Shown: positions 42,913 through 52,286, counted from the stretch's first letter. The stretch is 64,000 nucleotides of DNA from Dechloromonas agitata is5 (GCF_000519045.1 NZ_KI912532.1:558001-622000); one strand, 5' to 3'. Numbers and translations: made by a program. Notes: a model not told the origin generated them from the letters alone.

Positions 42913-44565
42913 CTAACGGACGACGAGCAGGCTGTCGTCCCACGCCGCGTGCTTCCCGAAGCCGAGCAGGTTGGCAACGGTAGCGGCGATATTCGACAGG
43001 CCGCAGGTTTCGGTCTGCTGCAGGCCCAGCTTGCCGCCCGAAACGTTGTCGTAAAGGATCAGCGGCACCGGGTTCAGGGTGTGCGCCGTCTTGGCCTTGA
43101 AGCTGCCGTCCTTATTCAGGGCAGGCTGCTTGGTCTTCTTGTCCAGCTCGAACATTTCGTCGGCATTGCCGTGGTCGGCGGTGATCAGCGCGACGCCGCC
43201 CGCAGCATCGACCGCCTTGAGCAGGCGGCCGAGCGACAGGTCGACGGCCTCAATGGCAATGCGCGCCGCGTCGAAATTACCGGTGTGGCCGACCATGTCG
43301 CCATTGGCGAAGTTGCAGCGCAGCACCTGGTACTGGCCGGACTGGATGGCGGCGATCATCGCGTCGGCGATCTCGGCCGCCTTCATCCACGGGCGCTGCT
43401 CGAAGGGCACCACGTCGCTCGGCACTTCGAGATAGGTTTCACCGTCGAACTTGCCGGAGCGGTTGCCGTTCCAGAAATAGGTCACATGGCCGAACTTCTG
43501 TGTCTCGGAACAGGCGAACTGCGTGATACCGGCCTTGCTGAACCACTCGCCCGACGTGTCCTTGATCGCTGGCGGCGCCACGAGAAAGCGCTTGGGCAGT
43601 TGCAGGTCGCCGTCGTACTGCAGCATGCCGGCGTAGGTCACTTGCGGGAAACGCACACGGTCGAACTTGTCGAAATCTGCCTCGACGAAGGCACGGGTGA
43701 TCTCGATGGCACGGTCGCCACGGAAGTTGTAGAAAACCACGGCGTCGCCATCCGCGATGGTGCCGATCGGCTGGCCATGCTCGGCAATGACGAATTCCGG
43801 CAGATCCTGGTCGATGGTTCCGGGGTGCGCGGCACGCAAGCCGTTGACCGCCTCGGTGGCGTTGGCGAACTGCGCGCCTTCGCCGAGCACGTGCGTTTTC
43901 CAGCCCTTCTCGACCATCGCCCAGTTGGCATCGTAGCGATCCATCGTGATGTACTGGCGACCGCCGCCCGAAGCGATACGGGCGTCGAAACCATCGGTCG
44001 AGATCTCCTTCAGGAAGGCTTCGAAGGGGACGACATAGTCCAGCGCACTGGTTTCCGGCACGTCGCGACCGTCGAGCAGGGCATGGATGCGCACCGTCTG
44101 AACGCCTTCCGCCTTGGCCCGCTCGACCATCGCCTTCAGGTGATCGATATGGCTATGCACGTTGCCGTCGGAGAACAGGCCGATGAAGTGGAGCACGCCC
44201 GCTTTTCCGTTGATTCCGGCCTTGGCGCCGGCGACGATGTGCTGCCAGGCCTCACCCTGCCAGATGTCGCCGGAGGCGATGGCGTTCGATACCAGCGCCG
44301 CCCCCTGGGCATAGACCTGGCCGGCGCCGATCGCGTTGTGGCCGACCTCCGAATTCCCCATATCGTCGTCGGACGGCATGCCGACCGCCGTGCCATGGGC
44401 ACGCAGGCGGATGTTCGGATACTCGGCGAACAGGCGGTCGAGGGTCGGCTTTTTGGCGGCGGCAATGGCGCTGCCGACATCGGTCTTGGGCAGGCCGTAG
44501 CCATCCAGTACGATAACGACAACCGGCCCGGCAACACCGGCGAAAGAGGAAAGCTTCTGCAACAT
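42913..44565 (-). CDS. gpmI: 2,3-bisphosphoglycerate-independent phosphoglycerate mutase
   Basis: A 550-residue manganese enzyme of the alkaline phosphatase superfamily interconverting 3- and 2-phosphoglycerate in glycolysis and gluconeogenesis. Metal and catalytic blocks are intact: VIVLDGYG at the N-terminus, MGNSEVGHNAIGAG with the phospho-Ser, HALLDGRDVPE, FYNFRGDRAIE, NGDMVGHTG and ITADHGNADEM. The length exceeds the common 510-residue form mainly through an insertion near QLPKRFLVAPP. The ATG at 44565 (MLQKLSSF) is preferred over one 54 bp upstream, where the extra residues lie outside the family. It is transcribed away from the Ala/Lys-rich gene. Confidence 0.95.
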   Translation of the reverse strand: MLQKLSSFAGVAGPVVVIVLDGYGLPKTDVGSAIAAAKKPTLDRLFAEYPNIRLRAHGTAVGMPSDDDMGNSEVGHNAIGAGQVYAQGAALVSNAIASGDIWQGEAWQHIVAGAKAGINGKAGVLHFIGLFSDGNVHSHIDHLKAMVERAKAEGVQTVRIHALLDGRDVPETSALDYVVPFEAFLKEISTDGFDARIASGGGRQYITMDRYDANWAMVEKGWKTHVLGEGAQFANATEAVNGLRAAHPGTIDQDLPEFVIAEHGQPIGTIADGDAVVFYNFRGDRAIEITRAFVEADFDKFDRVRFPQVTYAGMLQYDGDLQLPKRFLVAPPAIKDTSGEWFSKAGITQFACSETQKFGHVTYFWNGNRSGKFDGETYLEVPSDVVPFEQRPWMKAAEIADAMIAAIQSGQYQVLRCNFANGDMVGHTGNFDAARIAIEAVDLSLGRLLKAVDAAGGVALITADHGNADEMFELDKKTKQPALNKDGSFKAKTAHTLNPVPLILYDNVSGGKLGLQQTETCGLSNIAATVANLLGFGKHAAWDDSLLVVR

Positions 44566-44838
44566 GGCGTATTCCTGCAAAAAGGCCGGCCCCGACAGGG
44601 CGGCACGTTGGTAAAGCATCTATTTTACCGCGCCCACCCCGCCCCCCGCCTGCTCGAGACGCCGTCCGGCCGCCGCTCAAAGCCCCGACACGCTTCGAAA
44701 CATCCGGGTCACACAGCGATACACAAGCTCACATTCCTGATGACATCCGGTGCGCAACCCGCCGCGTTATTCGGCACAAGGCGCTGCACTGTCGCAGCAC
44801 CGATCGAAGAAACAACCCACCCTTTCAGGAGATTCAAA

Positions 44839-45186
44839 ATGATCAAGACCGTTATCGCACTCGCCGTTGCCGCTGGCTTCGCTTCCGCTTCCTTCGCCCA
44901 GGGCGCCGCGGCCCCGGCACCGGCTGCCGCTCCGGCTGCCAAGGTCGTCGCAGCTGCGCCGGCCGCAGCGGAAAAGAAGACCGAGGCAACGAAAGCCGCC
45001 GAACCGGTGAAGGCCGAAGCCGCCAAGGTCGAAGCCAAAGCGGAAACCAAGCATGAGGCTCACGAAAAGCACGAGAAGCATGAAAAGCAGACCAAGAAGG
45101 CGAGCAAGGCCGCCAAGTCCGAAGCCGCTCCAGCAGCCGCAGCGCCGGCCGCGGTAGCACCGGCTGCTGCCCCGGCCGCCAAGTAA
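44839..45186 (+). CDS. Small secreted Ala/Lys/Glu/His-rich low-complexity protein
   Basis: A 115-residue protein. The signal peptide MIKTVIALAVAAGFASASFAQ is clear, and AGGAG lies 7 bp before the ATG. The mature part is disordered: Ala/Pro flanks around a charged centre with KPA/EAK repeats and the run HEAHEKHEKHEKQTKK, four His in a Lys/Glu context. No fold or family is recognised. Such tracts could bind metal or polyanions in the periplasm, or act as a spacer protein. It has its own strong terminator, so it is a monocistronic and probably well-expressed gene. Confidence 0.75.
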   Translation: MIKTVIALAVAAGFASASFAQGAAAPAPAAAPAAKVVAAAPAAAEKKTEATKAAEPVKAEAAKVEAKAETKHEAHEKHEKHEKQTKKASKAAKSEAAPAAAAPAAVAPAAAPAAK

Positions 45187-45204
45187 GCGCCTGACACAGC
45201 ACGA

Positions 45205-45229
45205 CGCCCCGGGCCTACCCGGGGCGTTT
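45205..45229 (+). terminator. Rho-independent terminator after the Ala/Lys-rich gene
   Basis: Perfect 9-bp GC stem CGCCCCGGG / CCCGGGGCG, 4-nt loop CCTA, followed by TTTG. It lies 18 bp past the stop codon and separates this gene from minC. Confidence 0.8.
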
Positions 45230-45318
45230 GTATTTCCGGCCCCGCCGTCACGCAATTGAGACGAGGCGCCGCATGGCCTGTGGGATAATGCGTTCCCCTT
45301 CGCAGTACCGCAGCAGGC

Positions 45319-46107
45319 ATGGCCAAAGACTCACCCATCCAATTCAAGGGCACCGCGCTGAAGATCATTCAGGCGCAGGTGCGTACCACCGACCTCGCCG
45401 TCTTGCACGCCGCGCTGGCCGACCTGACCGGCAACAGCCCGGATTTTTTCGAGAACGATCTGGCGGTGCTCGACTTCAGTCAGGCCGGCGATTTGCCGCA
45501 AACGGCCGACTGGGCGGCAATCCGCCAGTTGCTGCGCGCCTCCGGCCTGCATGCCGCGGCAACCCTCGGCCTGCCGGATGGGCTCGCGGCCGCGGCCGAA
45601 GCGGCCGGACTGCCGGCGATCAGCGCCGATGCGCTGAGCCGGCCGAGCAAGGCGCGCCCAGCGGAAGCCGCGCCGGCTCCTGAGCCACAGCCGGCCCCGG
45701 TCGTTGAGACTCCGCCGCACCCGGCCCCGCTTGCCGCCGCACCCGCCGAGCCACCGCCGCGCACGATCACCCTCGACAAGCCGTTGCGCTCCGGCCAGCG
45801 CTTCTATGCCAAGGGTTGCGACCTGATCGTCACCGCCATGGTCAGTGCCGGGGCCGAGGTGATCGCCGACGGCAACATCCACGTCTACGCCCCGCTGCGC
45901 GGTCGCGCCCTGGCCGGGGCGAGCGGCGACAAGGCGGCGCGTATCTTCACCACCAGCCTGGAAGCCGAACTGGTTTCCGTGGCCGGCCTCTACCGCACCT
46001 TCGAGTCCGGCGTGCCGGCCGACCTGGCCCGCCAGCCGGCCACCGTATCGCTAGCCGGCGATGGCGAACAGCAGCGCCTGCACATCGCGCCGCTGGCACT
46101 CAGGTAA
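45319..46107 (+). CDS. minC: Septum site-determining protein MinC
   Basis: A 262-residue FtsZ-polymerisation inhibitor. The N-terminal domain (1-110) starts [22 protein letters not shown], a linker of about 50 residues is rich in Pro/Ala, and the C-terminal beta-helix carries [46 protein letters not shown], with the RGRALAG MinD-binding motif. The Pro/Ala linker is longer than in E. coli MinC (231 residues). It is first of the minCDE operon, 42 bp before minD. Confidence 0.95.
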   Translation: MAKDSPIQFKGTALKIIQAQVRTTDLAVLHAALADLTGNSPDFFENDLAVLDFSQAGDLPQTADWAAIRQLLRASGLHAAATLGLPDGLAAAAEAAGLPAISADALSRPSKARPAEAAPAPEPQPAPVVETPPHPAPLAAAPAEPPPRTITLDKPLRSGQRFYAKGCDLIVTAMVSAGAEVIADGNIHVYAPLRGRALAGASGDKAARIFTTSLEAELVSVAGLYRTFESGVPADLARQPATVSLAGDGEQQRLHIAPLALR

Positions 46108-46148
46108 AATCCATTCCAATTCAATAACCTCCCCAGCGAGAACCCAAC

Positions 46149-46964
46149 GTGACCCGTATCGTTACCGTGACTTCCGGCAAGGGCGGCGTCGGCAAGACGA
46201 CCACCAGCGCCAGCTTTTCCACCGGCCTCGCCCTGCGCGGCTTCAAGACCGCCGTCATCGACTTCGACGTCGGCCTGCGCAACCTCGACCTGATCATGGG
46301 CTGCGAACGCCGTGTCGTTTATGACCTGATCAATGTCATCAACGGCGAAGCGACGCTCAACCAGGCGCTGATCAAGGACAAGCACTGCGACAACCTGTTC
46401 GTGCTGCCCGCCTCGCAAACGCGCGACAAGGATGCGCTGTCCGAGGAAGGCGTCGAGAAGGTCCTGAAGGACCTGACGCACATGGGCTTCGACTACATCA
46501 TCTGCGACTCGCCGGCTGGTATCGAACATGGCGCCGTGATGGCGCTGACCTTCGCCGACGAAGCCATCGTCGTCACCAACCCGGAAGTGTCCTCGGTACG
46601 CGACTCGGACCGCATCCTCGGCATCCTGCAGGCCAAGTCCCGCCGCGCGCTGGAAGGCCGCGAAGCGGTCAAGGAGCACCTGCTGATCACCCGCTACAAC
46701 CCGGCCCGTGTCGAAGCCGGCGAGATGCTCTCGTACAAGGACATCCAGGAAATCCTGCGCGTCGAAATCCTCGGCGTGATTCCGGAATCGGAAGAAGTGC
46801 TGCAGGCTTCCAACCAGGGCTCGCCGGTCATCCACCAGAAGGAAACCGATGCGGCCGAGGCCTACCAGGACGTCATCGGCCGCTTCCTTGGCGAGCCGAA
46901 GCCCTTGCGCTTCGTGGACTACGTCAAACCCGGCCTGCTGAAGCGCCTGTTCGGAGGCAAGTGA
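46149..46964 (+). CDS. minD: Septum site-determining ATPase MinD
   Basis: A 271-residue deviant Walker A ATPase ([14 protein letters not shown]) with [29 protein letters not shown] and the C-terminal amphipathic membrane-targeting helix [13 protein letters not shown]-bound MinD dimerises on the inner membrane, recruits MinC to block division at the poles, and is released by MinE. One base separates it from minE. Confidence 0.97.
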   Translation: MTRIVTVTSGKGGVGKTTTSASFSTGLALRGFKTAVIDFDVGLRNLDLIMGCERRVVYDLINVINGEATLNQALIKDKHCDNLFVLPASQTRDKDALSEEGVEKVLKDLTHMGFDYIICDSPAGIEHGAVMALTFADEAIVVTNPEVSSVRDSDRILGILQAKSRRALEGREAVKEHLLITRYNPARVEAGEMLSYKDIQEILRVEILGVIPESEEVLQASNQGSPVIHQKETDAAEAYQDVIGRFLGEPKPLRFVDYVKPGLLKRLFGGK

Positions 46965-46965
46965 G

Positions 46966-47220
46966 ATGTCGCTGCTCTCCATGCTCTTCGGCAACAAGCC
47001 GAAAACCGCTGCAGTGGCCAAGGAGCGCCTGCAACTGATCATCGCCCACGAACGCGACGGCGCTTCCGCCGTCAACTTCCTGCCGCAGTTGCAACGCGAA
47101 CTGATCGAAGTCATCTCCAAGTACGTGAAAGTGAATCCGGACGACATCCGCGTCTCGCTGGAAAAGCAGGATCGCTACGAAGTGCTGGAAGTGAAGATCG
47201 AACTGCCCGAAAAGGGCTGA
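46966..47220 (+). CDS. minE: Cell division topological specificity factor MinE
   Basis: An 84-residue protein: N-terminal membrane- and MinD-contacting part ([30 protein letters not shown]) and C-terminal dimerisation part ([24 protein letters not shown]). It stimulates MinD ATPase to set up pole-to-pole oscillation. After the stop a short hairpin GCGCC-GTG-GGCGC then TTTA (47228-47244) may partly terminate the operon before the ClpX-like gene. Confidence 0.97.
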   Translation: MSLLSMLFGNKPKTAAVAKERLQLIIAHERDGASAVNFLPQLQRELIEVISKYVKVNPDDIRVSLEKQDRYEVLEVKIELPEKG

Positions 47221-47268
47221 CGCAAAAGCGCCGTGGGCGCCTTTACCGGCCGGTGCAAACCGGCATAG

Positions 47269-47302
47269 CATCGGGGCATTACCGTCAAGGAATGCCCCGA
47301 TG
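47269..47302 (+). promoter_or_regulatory. Perfect 12-bp hairpin holding the ribosome-binding site in its loop and the ClpX-like start codon in its stem
   Basis: CATCGGGGCATT (47269-47280) is the exact reverse complement of AATGCCCCGATG (47291-47302); the 10-nt loop is ACCGTCAAGG. The last three bases of the stem are the ATG of the ClpX-like gene, and the AAGGA ribosome site spans the loop and stem edge. Folded RNA would hide the start codon, as in an RNA thermometer or other translational switch. Confidence 0.55.
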
Positions 47303-48292
47303 TCCATTCAGCTCAAGCCCAGTGAAATCGTCGCCCGCCTCAACGAGCACGTGATCGGCCAGGAAACCGCCAAGAAGACATTGGCCGTCGCCGTTCATGG
47401 GCATTTCCGGCGCATGGCACAGAACCTGGGGGGCGAGGTCGAGCTGACCAAGAGCAACATCCTGCTCATCGGGCCGACCGGCAGCGGCAAGACCCTGCTT
47501 TGCGAAACCCTGTCGCGCATCCTCGACCTGCCCTTCGTCACCGCCGATGCCACGTCGCTGGCCCAGACGCAGTTCGTCGGCGACGAGATCGAGGCCATCC
47601 TGCACCGCCTGCTCGACCGGGCCGGCGGCGATTTGCGCAAGGCCCAGCGCGGCATCGTCTTCGTTGATGAAGTCGACAAGTTGAAGGCGGTGGACGGCCA
47701 GGCCCGCGCCACTTCCGGCGAAAGCGTGCAGCACGCCCTGCTCAAGATCATGGAAGGCGCGCCGGTCAAGCTCAAGAACGGGCAACTGATCGACACCACG
47801 CAGATCCTCTTCATCTGCGGCGGCGCCTTCGTCGGCCTCGACCACATCCTGACCCAGACGCACACCTTCGGCTTCATCGCGACACAAAGCGGCGACGATC
47901 AGAAAATCCTCGAACGCCTGAACGCCCGCATCAAGCCGACCGACCTGCTGGAATTCGGCCTGATCCCGGAGTTCGCCGGCCGCCTGCCCATTGTCACCCG
48001 TCTGCACGAGCTGACCCAGGACATGCTGGTGCGCATCCTGACCGAGCCGAAGAACGCCCTCTACAAGCAGTTCCAGGCCATGCTGGCGGCCGATGGCGTG
48101 GCGCTCGTCGTGGCGCCGCCGGTCTTCGAGCAGATTGCCGAACTGGCGATCGAATACAAGGCCGGTGCACGCAGCCTGCGGGGCATTTTCGAGGAGATGA
48201 TGCTCGATGTGATGTACGCCGTGCCGGATCATCCGGCCATCAAGCGGGTGGAAATCCGCTCGCTGTTCGAGCCGCCACGCCTTTCCGGTTAA
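47300..48292 (+). CDS. ClpX-like AAA+ ATPase lacking the N-terminal zinc-binding domain
   Basis: A 330-residue AAA+ protein aligned to the ClpX core but starting directly at MSIQLKPSEIVARLNEHVIGQE, so the about 60-residue zinc domain of ClpX is absent. Walker A GPTGSGKT (58-65), Walker B IVFVDEVDK (119-127) and sensor-2 GARSLRGIFEEMMLDVMY are intact, so it should hydrolyse ATP. Two functional loops differ: pore loop 1 reads QFVG (91-94) where ClpX has GYVG, and the ClpP-docking IGF loop appears as TFGFIAT (FGF, 190-192). The RKH pore loop is not evident. It may be a ClpX paralog with altered substrates or protease docking. It follows minE by 79 bp. Confidence 0.85.
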   Translation: MSIQLKPSEIVARLNEHVIGQETAKKTLAVAVHGHFRRMAQNLGGEVELTKSNILLIGPTGSGKTLLCETLSRILDLPFVTADATSLAQTQFVGDEIEAILHRLLDRAGGDLRKAQRGIVFVDEVDKLKAVDGQARATSGESVQHALLKIMEGAPVKLKNGQLIDTTQILFICGGAFVGLDHILTQTHTFGFIATQSGDDQKILERLNARIKPTDLLEFGLIPEFAGRLPIVTRLHELTQDMLVRILTEPKNALYKQFQAMLAADGVALVVAPPVFEQIAELAIEYKAGARSLRGIFEEMMLDVMYAVPDHPAIKRVEIRSLFEPPRLSG

Positions 48293-48365
48293 GCCAGCAC
48301 CACGTCACAGCAAATTCGAATATTCAAGTAATCTAATGGTTTCAACAAGATCAGGAGGAGGAACC

Positions 48366-48914
48366 ATGAAACGCTTCATCGCCGCAGTTACCCTCGGCTT
48401 TCTAACCCTTGCCGCCCACGCCACCGAGCTCGGCATCTCGGCCAAGGAGGCCTACGAGAAGGTCAGGCAGCCCAACACCAAGGTGCTGTTCATCGACGTG
48501 CGGGACCCGATCGAAATCATGTTCGTCGGCTTCACCGATGTGGTGCATGCCAACATTCCCTACCTGATCGTCGACCGCACGACCTGGGATGACAAGCGCG
48601 GCAATTACAAGCCGAACTACAACCCGAATTTCGTCGCCGACGTGAAGGCCGAACTGGCCAAGCGCGGCTGGGGCGAAGACACCGAGATCATCACGATGTG
48701 CCGCTCGGGCAGCGAGCGCGGCCAGCCAAGCGCCGAATACCTGCGCGACAACGGCCTGGTCAACGCGCGCTACGTGATCAACGGCTTTCAGGGCACGGTG
48801 ATCAAGGAAGGCCCGCAGGCCGGTTTCCGCCTGCAGAACGGCTGGCAGAACAGTGGCCTGCCGTGGAGCAACAAGATGAACAAGGACAAGATGTACGGCT
48901 GGACCAATAAGTAG
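48366..48914 (+). CDS. Periplasmic rhodanese-like protein
   Basis: A 182-residue protein with a Sec signal (MKRFIAAVTLGFLTLAAHA). The rhodanese fold shows ISAKEAYEKVRQP, VLFIDVRDPIE and the active-site loop MCRSGSERG with Cys112, followed by SAEYLRDNGL and VINGFQGT. The loop keeps Cys, so persulfide transfer is possible. A C-terminal block GWQNSGLPWSNKMNKDKMYGW is typical of the periplasmic rhodaneses found beside c-type cytochrome and sulfur genes. AGGAGGAGG precedes the ATG. It ends in a strong bidirectional terminator. Confidence 0.87.
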   Translation: MKRFIAAVTLGFLTLAAHATELGISAKEAYEKVRQPNTKVLFIDVRDPIEIMFVGFTDVVHANIPYLIVDRTTWDDKRGNYKPNYNPNFVADVKAELAKRGWGEDTEIITMCRSGSERGQPSAEYLRDNGLVNARYVINGFQGTVIKEGPQAGFRLQNGWQNSGLPWSNKMNKDKMYGWTNK

Positions 48915-48924
48915 GCTGCCGGTC

Positions 48925-48960
48925 AACGACAAAGGCCGCCCCAGGGCGGCCTTTGTCGTT
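48925..48960. terminator. Bidirectional terminator between rhodanese and diguanylate cyclase genes
   Basis: A perfect 17-bp inverted repeat (arms 48925-48941 and 48944-48960, core AAAGGCCGCCC / GGGCGGCCTTT) with a 2-nt centre. The T-rich arm ends serve as a U-run on either strand. It lies between two convergent genes. Confidence 0.85.
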
Positions 48961-48974
48961 TCTGCAGGGAGGCC

Positions 48975-50078
48975 TCAGAAGAACTCGGCCTCGGCGCAGA
49001 CCTGTTCCTGGAAGACGCCGGAGGCCAGCAGGTCGTGGTAGGAATAGGTGCGGTTGCGACCATCCTGCTTGGCCTGGTACAGACTGCGGTCGGCCCGGCT
49101 GAGCACCTCGACCGGCAGGACGTCCTGCACGGCCTGGCAATAGCCGATACTGATCGTCAGGCGCTCGATCTGCGGGAAGACATGCGCCTCGATGGCCAGC
49201 CGGACGCGCTCGAAGACGTTGCGGGCGATCTTGGCATTGTCGGCGGCGATGATCGCGACGAACTCCTCGCCGCCATAGCGGTAGAGCAGGTCCGAACTGC
49301 GGAAAGTCTGGGTCATCAGGCGGGAAACGAGGAGCAGGATCTCGTCGCCGACCATGTGGCCAAAACGGTCGTTGATGCTCTTGAAGTGGTCGATGTCGAT
49401 CACCGCCAGCCAGTAGTTTTCGCCGGGCAGCGTACGACGGCCATCCTCGCGTTCGGCAAAGTGATCGGGCCGGCCGAGCACGCGCCAGATGCGCTCGAAG
49501 CTGCCCTCCAGTGCCTGGCGATTGAACAGGCCGGTCAGGCGGTCGCGCTGGCTGATGTCGAGCAATGCGTAATAGTTGGAAAACACCTCCAGGACGCCGC
49601 GGATGGTCGCGTCCTCAGCCGCCTGCACCTCGCGGTCGCGCTGGAAGACGAAATAACCGCAGACATCGTTGCCGCCGAACAGCGGATAGGCCACCAGCAG
49701 TTCCTTGCCCACCTTGCGCGTGCAGGGCTTGCCGAGCAGGCGCACATTGTCGGTCAGGGCAATGACTTCGGCCGGCAGATCGTTCAGGCGCGACACCTCC
49801 TCGACCCGCTCGACCATGCGCGCCACCCCGTCGGCCTCGATCACCTTGGAACGATGGTAGTTGATGACGCGCACCATGTTCTGCTGTTCGTCAGTACGGT
49901 ACAGCGAGGTATCCAGCACGCCGAGCAACGGCCCCAGCGTGCGCAACAAACTCTGCTCGAGCACCTCGGTGTCGCGGATCGAGGTCATCTTGCCGAGCTT
50001 GCCCAGCAACCCGGGCAGCCGACTGTTTCCAGCTTCAGCCATCTTTTCTCTCACGTCGGTGATTGGGAGTTCACTCAT
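48975..50078 (-). CDS. Diguanylate cyclase with N-terminal GAF-like sensor and GGEEF domain
   Basis: A 367-residue cytoplasmic protein. Residues about 20-195 resemble a GAF sensor (EVLEQSLLRTLGPLLGVLDTSLYR ... GKELLVAYPLFGGNDVCGYFVFQRD). The C-terminal domain has RDRLTGLFNRQALE, LAVIDIDHFKSINDRFGH, the active-site GGEEF, and SIGY. The inhibitory I-site RxxD is present (RSSD, five residues before GGEEF), so product feedback by c-di-GMP is expected. No EAL domain. The start at 50078 is tentative; an ATG at 50042 with GAGAG upstream is an alternative. Together with the PilZ fusion it shows that this organism uses c-di-GMP. Confidence 0.9.
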   Translation of the reverse strand: MSELPITDVREKMAEAGNSRLPGLLGKLGKMTSIRDTEVLEQSLLRTLGPLLGVLDTSLYRTDEQQNMVRVINYHRSKVIEADGVARMVERVEEVSRLNDLPAEVIALTDNVRLLGKPCTRKVGKELLVAYPLFGGNDVCGYFVFQRDREVQAAEDATIRGVLEVFSNYYALLDISQRDRLTGLFNRQALEGSFERIWRVLGRPDHFAEREDGRRTLPGENYWLAVIDIDHFKSINDRFGHMVGDEILLLVSRLMTQTFRSSDLLYRYGGEEFVAIIAADNAKIARNVFERVRLAIEAHVFPQIERLTISIGYCQAVQDVLPVEVLSRADRSLYQAKQDGRNRTYSYHDLLASGVFQEQVCAEAEFF

Positions 50079-50157
50079 GTAGACTGCATAGGATATCGCA
50101 AAATCGATTGCAGAATTAGTAATAGTTGCCAAATCTACACAAATGTCATAGCAGCTG

Positions 50158-50182
50158 AAAAAAAGGGAGCCCGAAGGCTCCC
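50158..50182 (-). terminator. Rho-independent terminator after actP
   Basis: On the minus strand: GGGAGCC stem, UUCG tetraloop, GGCTCCC, then seven T. It lies 54 bp past the actP stop codon and is a textbook terminator. Confidence 0.9.
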
Positions 50183-50235
50183 GAAAAGGAACGAGACGAC
50201 GGTGCTGTTCTCCGAAGTCTCACCCGCAGAGTGGT

Positions 50236-51909
50236 TTAGTGTGCATGCGCGCCAGCGGCACCGAGGCCGGTCTGGGCACGGATGAACTGCTCCTCGTACG
50301 CTTCGGCTTCCTTCGCTGCCCGAGCGCTCTTGTCGGTAACCGACATCAGCCAGGTCACGAAGAAGGCCAGCGACATGGAAACGATGGCCGGATGGTCGTA
50401 CGGGAAGATGGCAGCCTTGTTACCGAGAATCTTGACCCACACGGTCGGCGACAGGATGACCAGACCGACCGCGGACACCAGACCGGCAATGCCGCCCCAC
50501 AGCGCGCCACGGGTGGTCAGGCCCTTCCAGTACATGGAGAGGATCAACACCGGGAAATTGACCGAGGAAGCGACGCCAAAGGCCAGCGCGACGAGGAACA
50601 GCACGTTCTGGTCCTTGAAGGCGATACCCAGGCCGATGGCGGTGAGGCCAAGGAAGACCGACGCATAGCGGGTCACCTTCATTTCCTGCTGGCTGGATGC
50701 CGTCCCCTTCATGATCACGCGGGCATACAGGTCATGCGAGATGGCGGATGCACCGGCCAAGGCAAGACCCGACACGACGGCCAGGATGGTGGCGAAGGCC
50801 ACGGCCGACAGGAAACCGAGGAAAACGTCGCCGCCAACCGCCTTGGCCAGGTGCATGACCGGCATGTTGCCGCCACCGATCAGCTTGCCGCCGACCTGAC
50901 CGCCCTCGAAGAAGGCCGGGTTGGTGCCGACGATGGTGATCGCACCGGCGCCGAGGATGATGGTGACCAGGAAGAACAGGCCGATGAAGCCGGTGGCGTA
51001 GAACACCGATTTGCGGGCTTCCTTGGCGTTGGGCACGGTGAAGAAGCGCATCATGATGTGCGGCAGGCCGGCGGTACCGAAGAGCAGGCCGAGCGACAGC
51101 GAGAAGGCGGAAACCGGATCGGCCATCAGCGAACCCGGGGCCATCAGCTTCTCACCCATCTTGTGCGATTCGATCGCCTTGCCGAACAGGGTGTCGAGCG
51201 ACCAGCCAAACTGGGCCAGCGTCAGCAGCATCAGCGAGATGCCACCGCCGAGCAGCAGGCAGGCCTTGATGATCTGCACCCAGGTCGTTGCCGTCATGCC
51301 GCCGAAGGTGACGTACACCATCATCAGGATACCGACCACGGCCACCGCCACGTTGTACTCCAGGCCGAAGAGCAGCTGGATCAATTGGCCGGCGCCGACC
51401 ATCTGCACGATCAGGTAGAAGCAGACCACGGTCAGCGAGCCGATCGCCGCAAAGGTGCGGATCCGGTTCTGGTCGAGACGGTAGGAGGCGATGTCGGCGA
51501 AGGTGAACTTGCCGAGGTTGCGCAGGCGCTCTGCCATCAGGAAGAGGATGATCGGCCAGCCGATGAAGAAGCAGACGGCGTAGATGAAGCCGTCGTAGCC
51601 CTTGAAATAGACCATCGACGTAATGCCGAGCAGGGTCGCGGCCGACATGTAGTCGCCCGCGATGGCCAGGCCGTTCTGGAAACCCGTGATGCCGCCGCCG
51701 GCGGTGTAGAAGTCAGCCGTCGACTTGGTCTTGCCGGCCGCCCACTTGGTGATGCCCAGCGTGGCGATGACGAAGACCAGGAACATGGCGATGGCGCTGA
51801 CGTTGACCGGCTGCTTCTCGACGCCTTCGATGGCCCCCGGCCCCGCAAAGACAGCAAAGGAGACGGCCAGCAGGCTGCCGGCGATCAATGCACTGATCGA
51901 ACGCTTCAT
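50236..51909 (-). CDS. actP: Cation/acetate symporter ActP
   Basis: A 557-residue sodium:solute symporter with an N-terminal signal-like segment ([20 protein letters not shown]) and about 13 TM segments. Family marks: [30 protein letters not shown], a sodium-site block [24 protein letters not shown], and [19 protein letters not shown]. It imports acetate and other short monocarboxylates (glycolate, propionate) with Na+ or H+. It overlaps the yjcH gene by 4 bp (ATGA), the standard yjcH-actP arrangement, but acs is not beside it here. Confidence 0.93.
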   Translation of the reverse strand: MKRSISALIAGSLLAVSFAVFAGPGAIEGVEKQPVNVSAIAMFLVFVIATLGITKWAAGKTKSTADFYTAGGGITGFQNGLAIAGDYMSAATLLGITSMVYFKGYDGFIYAVCFFIGWPIILFLMAERLRNLGKFTFADIASYRLDQNRIRTFAAIGSLTVVCFYLIVQMVGAGQLIQLLFGLEYNVAVAVVGILMMVYVTFGGMTATTWVQIIKACLLLGGGISLMLLTLAQFGWSLDTLFGKAIESHKMGEKLMAPGSLMADPVSAFSLSLGLLFGTAGLPHIMMRFFTVPNAKEARKSVFYATGFIGLFFLVTIILGAGAITIVGTNPAFFEGGQVGGKLIGGGNMPVMHLAKAVGGDVFLGFLSAVAFATILAVVSGLALAGASAISHDLYARVIMKGTASSQQEMKVTRYASVFLGLTAIGLGIAFKDQNVLFLVALAFGVASSVNFPVLILSMYWKGLTTRGALWGGIAGLVSAVGLVILSPTVWVKILGNKAAIFPYDHPAIVSMSLAFFVTWLMSVTDKSARAAKEAEAYEEQFIRAQTGLGAAGAHAH

Positions 51910-52220
51910 TTGCGGGCCTCCTTCAGGATTTCCTCGTTGAGACGATCGAACTCGCCATTGGCACGACTGACATAAACCCCGGTCAGCAGCCAGCCGACGA
52001 CGACGATCAAGGCGGCAACCGGCCAGCCGATGGTGATCACGCTACCTTCGCCGATCTTGGTCGCAAACACCTGCGGCTGCAGGGAAACCATGGCCATGTA
52101 GGCGTAGTACGGCACCAGCACGATCAGCGACAACAAAACCGCAAAGCGCGTGCGCTTGCCGACCATTTCGGCAAACTTCGGATTATTCCGAATCTTCACC
52201 TGGATACTTTCTTGAGACAT
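51906..52220 (-). CDS. yjcH: DUF485 inner-membrane protein YjcH
   Basis: A 104-residue protein with two TM segments ([20 protein letters not shown] and [24 protein letters not shown]) and charged ends, with FxRF-type entry [17 protein letters not shown]485 proteins are encoded directly before ActP-type symporters and are thought to help their assembly or activity. It is first of the yjcH-actP pair. Confidence 0.93.
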   Translation of the reverse strand: MSQESIQVKIRNNPKFAEMVGKRTRFAVLLSLIVLVPYYAYMAMVSLQPQVFATKIGEGSVITIGWPVAALIVVVGWLLTGVYVSRANGEFDRLNEEILKEARK

Positions 52221-52286
52221 GAGACCTCCTGGAAACTCCGATTGATTTGAAGCTGCGCTGCTCTCTGGTTCTGCTTTTTAATGCTG

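Noticed and set aside
44621..44650. TAAAAT on the minus strand as a gpmI promoter
   Set aside because: A -10-like hexamer is present but no -35 is seen at a proper distance, so it was not listed as a feature.
42544..44760. Long plus-strand open frame antisense to gpmI that runs into the Ala/Lys-rich gene
   Set aside because: Only the last 115 codons, starting at the ATG with AGGAG, have signal-peptide character; the rest mirrors gpmI.
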